NCBI GenBank assembly: GCA_019423125.1
Contig: JAHZBZ010000023.1
Span: 1-13,023 of the forward strand
Direction: 5' to 3'
DNA from: Bacillota bacterium
GTDB lineage: Bacteria > Bacillota > Clostridia > Christensenellales > Borkfalkiaceae
DNA: 13,023 bases
Position 1 is the first letter of the stretch. Every line of letters starts with the position of its first letter. Below the pieces are notes generated by a model. The model did no database searches, had not been told where the DNA came from, and saw only the letters and a program-made list of their open reading frames with translations. Shown here piece by piece: positions 5,453-11,633 of the stretch. The position numbers and the translations under genes were made by a program.

Positions 5453-7483
5453 ATGCTGAAAAAGGGCAAAAAATTCATCGTGCTGTCGCTCGTGCTCGCG
5501 CTCGTCGTGGGCGTGCTCGGCGCCTGCTCGAACAGCACCGCTCCGACCGTCGACTATACCCCGACGGAAGCGGCGGCAGTCTCCAACGGCGGCTTTGTCG
5601 TCGAGAAGGGGGATTATTTCTATTTCATCAACGGCGTGGCCGCGGCGGAGGACGACAACACCTTCGGCGACGTCGTCGAGGGCTCGCTCATGCGCATCTC
5701 CAAGACCGATCTCGGCAAGGGTGACTATTCGACGGCGGAGATCGTCGTTCCCTCGCTGATGGTGGCGGCGGATTACACCTCCGGCATCTACGTCTACGGC
5801 GACTACGTCTATTACGCGACCCCGAACACCACCAAGGACATGGACGGCAAGGTGGACACCTCCTATCTCGAGTTCAAGAGCGCCAAGCTCGACGGAACGG
5901 CGATGAAGGACTATTACCTGCGCCTGGATTCCAACGACTATGTCTATCGCTTCGTCGAAGTGGACGGCACCGTCTATCTCGTGTATGTGGATTCGGAGAA
6001 TTCCGAGATCCGCTCGCTCAACACTTCCACGCGCGAGGAGACCGTCCTGGTCAAGGGCTATACTTCCTACACCATGAACGTGGAGGATCTGTCCGACCCC
6101 GTCATCTATTACACGATGAACGTGGACAAGAAGGACGGCTCGGGCACCGAGGGCTACCAGCAGATCTACAAGGTGCGCGCGGATGCGACCGAGTGCCCCT
6201 ATTACATGGACCTGAGCGAATACAAGACCTCGAAGGGCGAGGACTACGAATACACCAACCTCGGCACCATCGTGCTGGACGGCGTGGGCAACAACAAGAC
6301 GCCCTCTCCCTTCAACCACGACTGGGATGAAAAAACTTCTCCCAAGACGCTCGAGGGCTACACCTATGCCTTTGTCAAGTACACGGGTGAGAAGCTCATC
6401 CTCAACGTGACGCGCAACTCGCAGACTTTTGTCTACGCGCTCGACTGCGCGGACGTCGCGGACGGCTGGAACTCGATCACGGCGAACCCGAGCGGCGAGG
6501 ATGCGGGCGGCCTGACCCCCGTTGCGGTCAGCACCTCCTATGCGACTTCCTCCGCACTCTATTATACGGACGACGCGGGCAAACTGTGCTATCTGTACGT
6601 CGATTCCACCAACAACGTGCTCAACCGCGTGACCGTCTCCGAGGACAAGACCTCGGGCGACTACATCGAGGGCGGTTCCGCGCTGACGCTTGCGCGCAAC
6701 CTCTCGGGCGCGACCCTTCTCTACATCGAAGGGGATTACGTCTACTTCTCGATGGCGGGCGCCAACGGCAACTCGCTCTACCGCATCGACTACACGGGCA
6801 CGGAAGAGGACTACAACGTCTTCACGGGCACGGCAGGCGACGAGGAGGAAGGCAACGCATACATCGCGACCAGATACCTTGAGATCGACTACAACAGCTC
6901 CTGGTATCCTCCCGAGATCGTGGACGGTTACCTGTTCTTCTCCAACGCGGAGGAGTACGGCGAAAACTACATCTATGTGATGGCAAACCCTGCCGACAAC
7001 AACGCGCTCAAAGAGATCAACGACCGCTACGACGCGGTGCAGGATGCGTTCAGCGACATCGCGGCGTCCTTCTTCGATGCGGCGAACGCGGCGAGATACT
7101 ATTACTACACGGGCAACACCGACCTGATCTACGACGAGAGCGAGCCTTACTTTGAGAAATACGAAGAGGAAGACCTCGAAGTCCTCGAGGCATTCCTCAA
7201 AGGCGGCAGTGCGCACAACCTCGACTTCTCCGAGGTGCTCGACGGCGAAAAGGCGTGCACGCAGGCGACCTTCTACAACTTCGTGGGCGAGCGCTCCGAG
7301 GCGGACGAAGAGGCGAGAGAGGAAGATCTGAAGACCTCGCTCCTGCCTGCTCTCGACGAAGAAGAGGAGACCGAAGCGGGCTGGACCTGGCAGTGGGCGG
7401 CTCTGTTCGTTCCCATCGGCGTCGTGGTCATCGCGGGCATCGTGGTGCTCGTGGTGCTGCTCAAACGCAGAAAACGCGCATAA
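5453..7483 (+). CDS. Large predicted lipoprotein with beta-propeller-like repeats and a C-terminal membrane helix
   Basis: This is a 676-residue exported protein. The N-terminus has lysines, a hydrophobic core and a lipobox ending LGAC, with C25 the predicted lipidated residue. The ectodomain repeats short aromatic strands such as GDYFYFINGV, YVYGDYVYYATP, GTVYLVYVD and IEGDYVYFSMAG. This recalls the DUF5050-like or propeller-type surface proteins of Clostridia, but the family call is tentative. Residues about 545-640 are charged and probably helical. A helix at about 648-670 (WAALFVPIGV onward) ends in KRRKRA, the expected stop-transfer signal. If lipidation and the helix are both real, the protein is tethered at both ends. 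The start is fixed by AAGGAG (5437-5442). It has its own promoter and terminator; both neighbouring minus- and plus-strand genes are separately transcribed. The function is unknown; sensing or cell-envelope binding is speculation. Confidence 0.85.
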   Translation: MLKKGKKFIVLSLVLALVVGVLGACSNSTAPTVDYTPTEAAAVSNGGFVVEKGDYFYFINGVAAAEDDNTFGDVVEGSLMRISKTDLGKGDYSTAEIVVPSLMVAADYTSGIYVYGDYVYYATPNTTKDMDGKVDTSYLEFKSAKLDGTAMKDYYLRLDSNDYVYRFVEVDGTVYLVYVDSENSEIRSLNTSTREETVLVKGYTSYTMNVEDLSDPVIYYTMNVDKKDGSGTEGYQQIYKVRADATECPYYMDLSEYKTSKGEDYEYTNLGTIVLDGVGNNKTPSPFNHDWDEKTSPKTLEGYTYAFVKYTGEKLILNVTRNSQTFVYALDCADVADGWNSITANPSGEDAGGLTPVAVSTSYATSSALYYTDDAGKLCYLYVDSTNNVLNRVTVSEDKTSGDYIEGGSALTLARNLSGATLLYIEGDYVYFSMAGANGNSLYRIDYTGTEEDYNVFTGTAGDEEEGNAYIATRYLEIDYNSSWYPPEIVDGYLFFSNAEEYGENYIYVMANPADNNALKEINDRYDAVQDAFSDIAASFFDAANAARYYYYTGNTDLIYDESEPYFEKYEEEDLEVLEAFLKGGSAHNLDFSEVLDGEKACTQATFYNFVGERSEADEEAREEDLKTSLLPALDEEEETEAGWTWQWAALFVPIGVVVIAGIVVLVVLLKRRKRA

Positions 7484-7494
7484 ATAAAAAATAC

Positions 7495-7530
7495 GGAGGA
7501 CGGAAATGCGGTTTCCGCCCTCCTTTTTTT
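7495..7530 (+). terminator. Intrinsic terminator after the lipoprotein gene
   Basis: GGAGG (7495-7499) plus CGGAAA (7501-7506) pair with TTTCCG (7512-7517) plus CCTCC (7519-7523), with one internal A/C mismatch, followed by T7 (7524-7530). It lies 11 bases after the stop codon. Confidence 0.9.
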
Positions 7531-7592
7531 GCAGAGAGCGCATATATTTGCCAAAATAATGCAAAAAATTAGCTTTTTTCTGCGAAAAACCC

Positions 7593-7621
7593 TTTACAAA
7601 AGCACCTTTTATTAGTATAAT
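7593..7621 (+). promoter_or_regulatory. Strong promoter of the zinc-ribbon gene
   Basis: TTTACA (7593-7598), a 17-base spacer and a perfect TATAAT (7616-7621) predict a start near 7628. The leader is about 130 bases long. Its second half folds the G+C hairpin GCGGCG/CGCCGC (7712-7717 with 7722-7727), about 20 bases before the ribosome binding site. Confidence 0.85.
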
Positions 7622-7757
7622 TGTTTGCGAAAAAAAACGTGTGTGGCGCGTATTTTTCCGCGCGACTGCACATAGTACTTCCCGACGCAATATACTTTTA
7701 ATGGGAAAACAGCGGCGGGGGCGCCGCCTTTGCCGAAAAAACAATGGGAGCAAAAAA

Positions 7758-8258
7758 ATGCCGAAGTATAAAAAGTGCCCGAGATGCGAACTCAACTACA
7801 TCCAGGAGGACCGCGACTACTGCGACGTCTGCCTCGCGGAGATGCAGGGGAGCAAACTGAAATTTGCCGACCTCGACGACGACGACGAAGCGGAAAAGAC
7901 GGAACTCTGCCCTGTCTGCGGGGAAAACTACATGCGCCCGGGCGAGAAGATGTGCGAGGAGTGCAAGAAGAACTCCGCCTACGAAGAGGAAGAGGACATC
8001 GACCCCGAAAAGGACGAAGAGTGGCGCACCTACCTCGACGAGGATACCGACGATCTCTCGCTGGAGAGCGACTCCATCGACATCGGCGAGGACTTTGACG
8101 CCGACTTTGACGACGAGGAATTCGCGGACGGATACGTCGAGGACGAGAACGCGGACAGCACGACGGAGGAGGACTTCGAGTACGGCGCCGACTACGACTT
8201 CTCGGACGAGGACGACGAAGACGAGGAGGAAGAAGAGGACGAGGACGACGATTTCTGA
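7758..8258 (+). CDS. Double zinc-ribbon protein with a long acidic tail
   Basis: This is a 166-residue cytoplasmic protein. Two Cys4 zinc-binding knuckle pairs are plain: CPRC (7-10) with CDVC (22-25), and CPVC (51-54) with CEEC (66-69). From about residue 73 to the end it is overwhelmingly Asp and Glu, finishing in an almost pure D/E run before a terminal Phe. The ribbons may bind protein or nucleic acid, and the tail could mimic nucleic acid or act as a displacement arm, loosely like the tail of the RNA polymerase delta subunit; that comparison is inference only. I chose ATG 7758 because GGGAG (7746-7750) precedes it and MPKYKKCPRC looks like a natural zinc-ribbon start. Upstream in-frame ATGs at 7641 and 7701 lack a Shine-Dalgarno, and the first falls almost on the predicted transcription start. 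It is a single-gene unit with its own promoter and terminator. Confidence 0.85.
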   Translation: MPKYKKCPRCELNYIQEDRDYCDVCLAEMQGSKLKFADLDDDDEAEKTELCPVCGENYMRPGEKMCEECKKNSAYEEEEDIDPEKDEEWRTYLDEDTDDLSLESDSIDIGEDFDADFDDEEFADGYVEDENADSTTEEDFEYGADYDFSDEDDEDEEEEEDEDDDF

Positions 8259-8266
8259 GCGCGATC

Positions 8267-8300
8267 GCCCGCAGGCAATGCCTGCGGGCTTCTTTTTTTT
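8267..8300 (+). terminator. Intrinsic terminator after the zinc-ribbon gene
   Basis: GCCCGCAGGC (8267-8276) and GCCTGCGGGC (8280-8289) form a perfect 10-bp stem with the loop AAT, followed by TTC and T8 (8293-8300). The stem starts nine bases after the stop codon. Confidence 0.93.
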
Positions 8301-8348
8301 CTGCGTCGCGTCGCGATCGCCCTTTTGCAGCCGTGCGCCGTTTGGCCC

Positions 8349-8390
8349 GAACGCCCCCGCCCGCGCAGGGATGCGCGGGCGGGGGCGTTC
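8349..8390. repeat. Perfect 19-bp GC-rich inverted repeat
   Basis: Arms at 8349-8367 and 8372-8390 are complementary at all 19 positions, around the loop GGGA; the left arm starts GAACGCCCCCGCCC. No T-run follows on either strand. The right arm is also the start of the tandem repeat that follows, so the two structures share the GGGGGCGTTC unit. Confidence 0.85.
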
Positions 8391-8470
8391 CGTGCTCCGT
8401 GGGGGCGCTCCGAGCTCCGTCGGGGGGCGTTCCGTGCTCCGTGGGGGCGTTCCGTGCTCTGTCGGGGGTA
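8381..8470. repeat. Four-copy 20-21-bp tandem repeat
   Basis: Units of the form GGGGGCGTTCCGTGCTCCGT lie head to tail at 8381-8400, 8401-8421, 8422-8442 and 8443-8463, with a partial fifth at 8464-8470. Copies differ by few bases: unit 2 has GCGCTCCGAGC, unit 3 an extra G, and unit 4 CTCTGTC. The region lies between the zinc-ribbon gene's terminator and the terminator downstream of veg, and no credible gene covers it. There are no unique spacers, so it is not a CRISPR array. Confidence 0.85.
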
Positions 8471-8511
8471 TTTTCTGCGCGGACAGGCGTGCCACGGCAG
8501 CGCGGCTGAGT

Positions 8512-8556
8512 CAAAAAGAGGGGAGCCGCGCGGCAAAAGCCGCGCGGCTCCTTTTT
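8512..8556. terminator. Bidirectional terminator downstream of veg
   Basis: GGAGCCGCGCGGC (8522-8534) and GCCGCGCGGCTCC (8539-8551) form a perfect 13-bp stem with loop AAAA. T5 (8552-8556) follows on the plus strand, and A5 (8512-8516) lies a few bases outside on the other side. It suits termination of the minus-strand veg gene, whose stop is at 8614, and can block plus-strand transcription as well. Confidence 0.85.
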
Positions 8557-8613
8557 CTTTTGGCGGTGCGGTCCTGCCGCACCCGTCAAGGGCCCGCCTC
8601 TTTTCGTGCCGCG

Positions 8614-8853
8614 CTATTTGCGCGCGATGCGGACGCTCCCGCAGAGCACGTCCGAATAGGAATAGGCGGTCTTTCCGAGGTAGTCCTTGTCGTCGGGCGT
8701 CACGGTGAACAGCGCGGGGTACACGCCGCTCAGCCTCCCCGTGAAATCCGCGGTGCGGTTTCTTCCGAGGTCGACGTGCACGCGCACCCGCGCGCCGTAC
8801 CATCCGCGGATCTCCTCGCGCACGTTTGCGATGTTTCTGACAGCTTTCTGCAA
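8614..8853 (-). CDS. veg: Veg family protein
   Basis: Veg is a small conserved protein of Bacillota; in Bacillus subtilis it is highly expressed and reported to stimulate biofilm matrix expression. The recognisable core is VRVHVDLGRNRTADFTGRL, then YPALFTV and YSYSDVLCGSVRI, matching the beta-barrel-like Veg pattern G-R-R-K / G-x-L-x-x-x-Y-P-x-x-F / Y-S-Y-x-D-V-L. I place the start at TTG 8853, seven bases after GGAGGT (8866-8861), giving 79 residues. A GTG at 8862 is in frame but overlaps the Shine-Dalgarno itself, so it is unlikely. The stop is TAG. The neighbouring divergent SPOCS/LysM gene and ispE reproduce the clostridial and bacillar veg neighbourhood. Confidence 0.88.
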   Translation of the reverse strand: MQKAVRNIANVREEIRGWYGARVRVHVDLGRNRTADFTGRLSGVYPALFTVTPDDKDYLGKTAYSYSDVLCGSVRIARK

Positions 8854-8910
8854 TGGCAGCACCTCCCTGCGGCATGCGCCGCAGAGGGATTATTTCCGCA
8901 TTTTCCCCGC

Positions 8911-8916
8911 ATTATA
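8911..8916 (-). promoter_or_regulatory. Probable -10 element of veg
   Basis: Read on the minus strand, 8916-8911 is a perfect TATAAT, about 58 bases upstream of the TTG start. No convincing -35 sits 16-18 bases further out, where the sequence is GC-rich (CCCGCT), so activity may need an activator or another determinant. Confidence 0.5.
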
Positions 8917-8939
8917 CCTTTTTTCGCGCAAAAAGCGGG

Positions 8940-8968
8940 GAATATTCGCCGCGCGGCGGGCATAGAAT
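8940..8968 (+). promoter_or_regulatory. Sigma-E-type sporulation promoter candidate
   Basis: GAATATT (8940-8946), a 14-base spacer and CATAGAAT (8961-8968) match the Bacillus sigma-E consensus as I recall it, with -35 KMATATT and -10 CATACANT; the only mismatch is G for C at the fifth -10 position. No sigma-A -35 with correct spacing is present. The start would be near 8975, giving a leader of about 20 bases with GGAGGT at 8984-8989. A mother-cell promoter fits the spore-coat-type product. Confidence 0.7.
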
Positions 8969-8995
8969 GAGAGTGATTCCAACGGAGGTTTTCGT

Positions 8996-10504
8996 ATGTC
9001 AGTTGCTCCCAGATATGAAAAATGCGCCTGCACCGCCCTTGCGGGCAGCGTCCGCGCGCAGTCGGTCGTCGAGTGTCGTCTCGGCGACTGGTCGGAAAAT
9101 ACCGTGCTCGCGGTGCGCCCCGCCGTGGTGTTCGGCGCGGCGGAGTGCCTGTCGGGCGAAGTCCGCTACGGCGGCAAGCTCTTTTTCACCGTCCTCGCCC
9201 GCGCGCAGGACGGCGCGCTCGTCAGCGCAGAGCGCGGCGCGGAATTTTCGCATCGCGCGGTCTGTGCGGAGGCGGCGCCCGCGCACACGCCCGACGTGCG
9301 CCTGTTCGTCGAAAAGGTGGACGTAAAGCGTGACGGCCGCGCCGTCGTTCTGTCGGCGATCGTCACCGCCGAGATCTGCCTGTATGCCCCCTCGCAGATC
9401 GAGTACCTCGCGGGCGGGGAGGGCGTCTGCTGTGACTTCCGTCCTTCACGCGTCACGAACATCGTGCTCTGCGGCGGCACCGCGGAGATCGAAGAGGAGT
9501 TCGACACAGACTACGTCTGCGACGTGCTCCTGCACAGCGAAGAAGTTTCGCTCACCCGCGTCTTTGCCGCCGACGGCTGTCTTGACGTCTCGGGCGAGAT
9601 CAACCTCGGCGTCGTCGCGAAGCGGGAAGGGGAGAGCGACGCCGTCAGCTACGAGCGCCTGATCCCCTTCCGCGCGGAGATCCCGTGCGAGGGCGCGTCC
9701 TCGGGCATGGCGTGCGACGCGCGCGTCTGCGTGGAGGAGGCAAAGCTGACCGCCTCCTGCGACGAGGAGAAGGGCCGCTGCCGCATCCTCGCCGTCATCG
9801 GATTGCAGGTGCGCGGCAGGCTGTACGCGGAGGAGGAGGTCCTCCTGCCGCAGGATGCCTTCTGTCCCGGCTATGCGGGCACGCCCGCCTTTTCCTCCTT
9901 CTCCTCGGAGGTGCCCGTGTGCGCGTTCACGTCCACCGAGCGGCTCTCGGGCGTCGCGGCGAGCGACAAACGCCCCGATTTTTCCTGCTCTTTGCAGGCG
10001 AGCGCCCTGCCCCGCGCCGAAGTCGCCGCGACCGTCTCGGACGGCGAGATCACGGCGGAAGGGGTGCTGGACGCCGCCGTGTTCTTCAAAAACGGACAGG
10101 GCGAGGCGGACTGCGCGCATGTGAGCCTGCCCTTCTCCTTCCCCGTCCGCTCCGACCGCGCGCGGAAGGGGATGCGCGCCGACGTGGTCGCGATCGCCTG
10201 CGGCGTCACCGTCCGACAGAAAAAGGAGGGCGAGCTGGAGACGGAGGGGGCGCTCAAGCTCTTCTTCACCCTGCGCGAGCCGCGCGAGGCGCGCTATGTC
10301 TGCCGCATGGAGGCGGGCGAAGAAAAGCCCGTGCGCGACGTGGCGATCTCTGTCTTTGTCCCCGCGGCGGGCGATACCCTCTGGGCGGCGGCGAAAAAAC
10401 TGGACCGCCCGCCCGAAAAGGTGCAGGAGGAAAACCCTTCGCTCTCCTTCCCGCTCACGGGCGGCGAGCGGATCGTGCTCTACAGAAAAAAGGAGATCTC
10501 ATAA
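8996..10504 (+). CDS. SPOCS (DUF3794) and LysM domain protein, SipL-like
   Basis: This 502-residue cytosolic protein has no signal peptide or membrane helix. The C-terminus is a LysM module (about 453-498) centred on GDTLWAAAKKL (459-469), with ENPSLSFPLTGGERIVLY closing it. The rest looks like consecutive SPOCS/DUF3794 beta-rich domains, the clearest spanning about 166-235 (EFDTDYVCDVLLHSEEV, then LDVSGEINLGVVA). This architecture matches SipL of Clostridioides difficile, which binds the coat ATPase SpoIVA and is required for coat localisation. Orthology is inferred from architecture, so no symbol is assigned. GGAGGT (8984-8989) supports the ATG at 8996. It is divergent from veg, and a short terminator at 10513-10543 separates it from ispE. 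It implies that the organism sporulates or descends from spore formers. The sequence is unusually cysteine-rich for a cytosolic protein. Confidence 0.85.
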   Translation: MSVAPRYEKCACTALAGSVRAQSVVECRLGDWSENTVLAVRPAVVFGAAECLSGEVRYGGKLFFTVLARAQDGALVSAERGAEFSHRAVCAEAAPAHTPDVRLFVEKVDVKRDGRAVVLSAIVTAEICLYAPSQIEYLAGGEGVCCDFRPSRVTNIVLCGGTAEIEEEFDTDYVCDVLLHSEEVSLTRVFAADGCLDVSGEINLGVVAKREGESDAVSYERLIPFRAEIPCEGASSGMACDARVCVEEAKLTASCDEEKGRCRILAVIGLQVRGRLYAEEEVLLPQDAFCPGYAGTPAFSSFSSEVPVCAFTSTERLSGVAASDKRPDFSCSLQASALPRAEVAATVSDGEITAEGVLDAAVFFKNGQGEADCAHVSLPFSFPVRSDRARKGMRADVVAIACGVTVRQKKEGELETEGALKLFFTLREPREARYVCRMEAGEEKPVRDVAISVFVPAAGDTLWAAAKKLDRPPEKVQEENPSLSFPLTGGERIVLYRKKEIS

Positions 10505-10512
10505 AGATCACG

Positions 10513-10543
10513 GCCGCCCCGCGCTGCGCGCGGGGCGGCTTTT
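10513..10543 (+). terminator. Terminator after the SPOCS/LysM gene
   Basis: GCCGCCCCGCG (10513-10523) and CGCGGGGCGGC (10529-10539) form a perfect 11-bp stem with the loop CTGCG, followed by only T4 (10540-10543). The stem is strong but the U tract short, so some read-through into ispE is possible. Confidence 0.75.
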
Positions 10544-10634
10544 GCGTGTCCTTTCCCGCCTGCGGCAAAGATGTTTGCGAAAATGGAAAAATTGGCGAAA
10601 AATGTGTAATTTGAACGAAATCGCCTTTTTGCGG

Positions 10635-10663
10635 TTTACAGAAGGGGGCGTGTGTGCTATAAT
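10635..10663 (+). promoter_or_regulatory. Extended -10 promoter of the ispE operon
   Basis: TTTACA (10635-10640), a 17-base spacer and a perfect TATAAT (10658-10663), preceded by the TGC extended -10 triplet (10655-10657), give a strong housekeeping promoter. Transcription would begin near 10670, about 28 bases before the ispE start. Confidence 0.9.
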
Positions 10664-10697
10664 AAAGCCATCGAAAAAACCGCACGGGAGGGGAGCG

Positions 10698-11630
10698 ATG
10701 TATTCCTGCAAGGTCAGAAGCTACGCAAAGGTCAACCTCTCCCTCAACGTGACGGGCACAGCGGACGGCTATCATCTTCTCGACAGCGTCGCCGCGAGCG
10801 TGGACATCTGGGACACCCTCGTCCTGCGCAAGCGGCGGGACAAGCTGGTCAACGTGTACATGCACGGCAAGGGCAGCGAGGGCATCCCCTTCGCCTCCAA
10901 CAACGCGGTGCGCGCGGCGGAGCTGTTCTGCGCGGCGTTCGGCACCCGCGGCGTGGACGCGGAGGTGTACAAAGACATCCCGATGGGCGCGGGTCTGGGT
11001 GGCTCTTCCGCAGACGCGGCGGGCATCCTGCGCGGCATGGCGAAGCTGTACGGCGTCGATCCCGCGCGCCTTCTCGCGCTCGCGGCACAGCTCGGGAGCG
11101 ACACCGTCTATATGCTCGAGGGCGGCTTCGCGCGGCTGACGGGCAGGGGCGAAAAGGTAGAGCGCCTCTCTTCGCCGCGGCGGTATCACATGCTGCTGAT
11201 CTTCCCGAAGGCGTCCGTCTCCACGCCCGCCTGTTTTGCCGAATACGACAAAAACCCCGACCCGCTCCGCGCGGACAGCGCCCGCATGGCGCAGGCGGTC
11301 GCGGCGGGGGACTTTTCGCGCGTGGCGGAGAACGTGTACAACGCGCTGGGCGCGCCCGCGTGCGCGCTCGAACCCGAAGTGGGCGAGGCGCTGGAATTTG
11401 CGCGCTCGCTCTCGCCCTCCGCGTGCGCGGTGACGGGCTCGGGCAGTGCGGTGTTCGCGCTGTTCGAGGCGGAAGAGCTGTGCCGCTGGGCAAAGAGCCG
11501 ATGCAGGAAGTTTGAGAGCCGCGTGGTGCACACGGTGGACGGAACAAAGAGAAAAAACACGATGCGCAACCCGTTTGTGCTGAGCGAAGAAGAGGTCGAA
11601 GAGGCGCGCGGCGAGCGCGCGGAGGATTGA
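10698..11630 (+). CDS. ispE: 4-diphosphocytidyl-2-C-methyl-D-erythritol kinase
   Basis: IspE uses ATP to phosphorylate CDP-methylerythritol, the fourth step of the MEP (non-mevalonate) route to isoprenoid precursors, in the cytosol. The 310-residue protein shows the GHMP-kinase layout: SYAKVNLSL near the N-terminus with K11 as the conserved lysine, DGYHLLDSV, the phosphate-binding loop PMGAGLGGSSADAA (95-108), the GSD motif with catalytic-type D135, and the C-terminal VTGSGSAVFALF glycine motif. The usual GSDVPF reads GSDTVY here; the aspartate is kept. About 25 charged residues extend past the usual end (NPFVLSEEEVEEARGERAED). ATG 10698 is chosen because GGGAGG (10686-10691) precedes it and the family start fits; the frame is open further upstream only as an overlap. 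A second gene follows after three bases. Confidence 0.92.
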   Translation: MYSCKVRSYAKVNLSLNVTGTADGYHLLDSVAASVDIWDTLVLRKRRDKLVNVYMHGKGSEGIPFASNNAVRAAELFCAAFGTRGVDAEVYKDIPMGAGLGGSSADAAGILRGMAKLYGVDPARLLALAAQLGSDTVYMLEGGFARLTGRGEKVERLSSPRRYHMLLIFPKASVSTPACFAEYDKNPDPLRADSARMAQAVAAGDFSRVAENVYNALGAPACALEPEVGEALEFARSLSPSACAVTGSGSAVFALFEAEELCRWAKSRCRKFESRVVHTVDGTKRKNTMRNPFVLSEEEVEEARGERAED

Positions 11631-11633
11631 GGC

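Noticed and set aside
7641..7757. An upstream extension of the zinc-ribbon gene
   Set aside because: The ATG at 7641 lies about 13 bases from the predicted transcription start with no Shine-Dalgarno, and the added residues look random.
5444..7795. A 783-codon open frame on the minus strand
   Set aside because: It is antisense to the lipoprotein gene, has Val/Arg/His-rich shadow composition, no ribosome binding site, and ends inside the opposite gene; the plus-strand gene has a promoter, lipobox and terminator.
8381..8470. A CRISPR array
   Set aside because: The repeats are contiguous with no spacers, only about 20 bp long, and no cas genes are present.
8301..8613. Protein-coding readings of the repeat region, such as repeated Thr-Glu-His-Gly peptides
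   Set aside because: They arise from the 20-21-bp repeat, shift frame between units, and lack a start with a ribosome binding site.
10296..10697. An upstream extension of the ispE frame to 444 codons
   Set aside because: It would overlap the SPOCS/LysM gene, its terminator and the ispE promoter; the ATG at 10698 has a good ribosome binding site and the family N-terminus.
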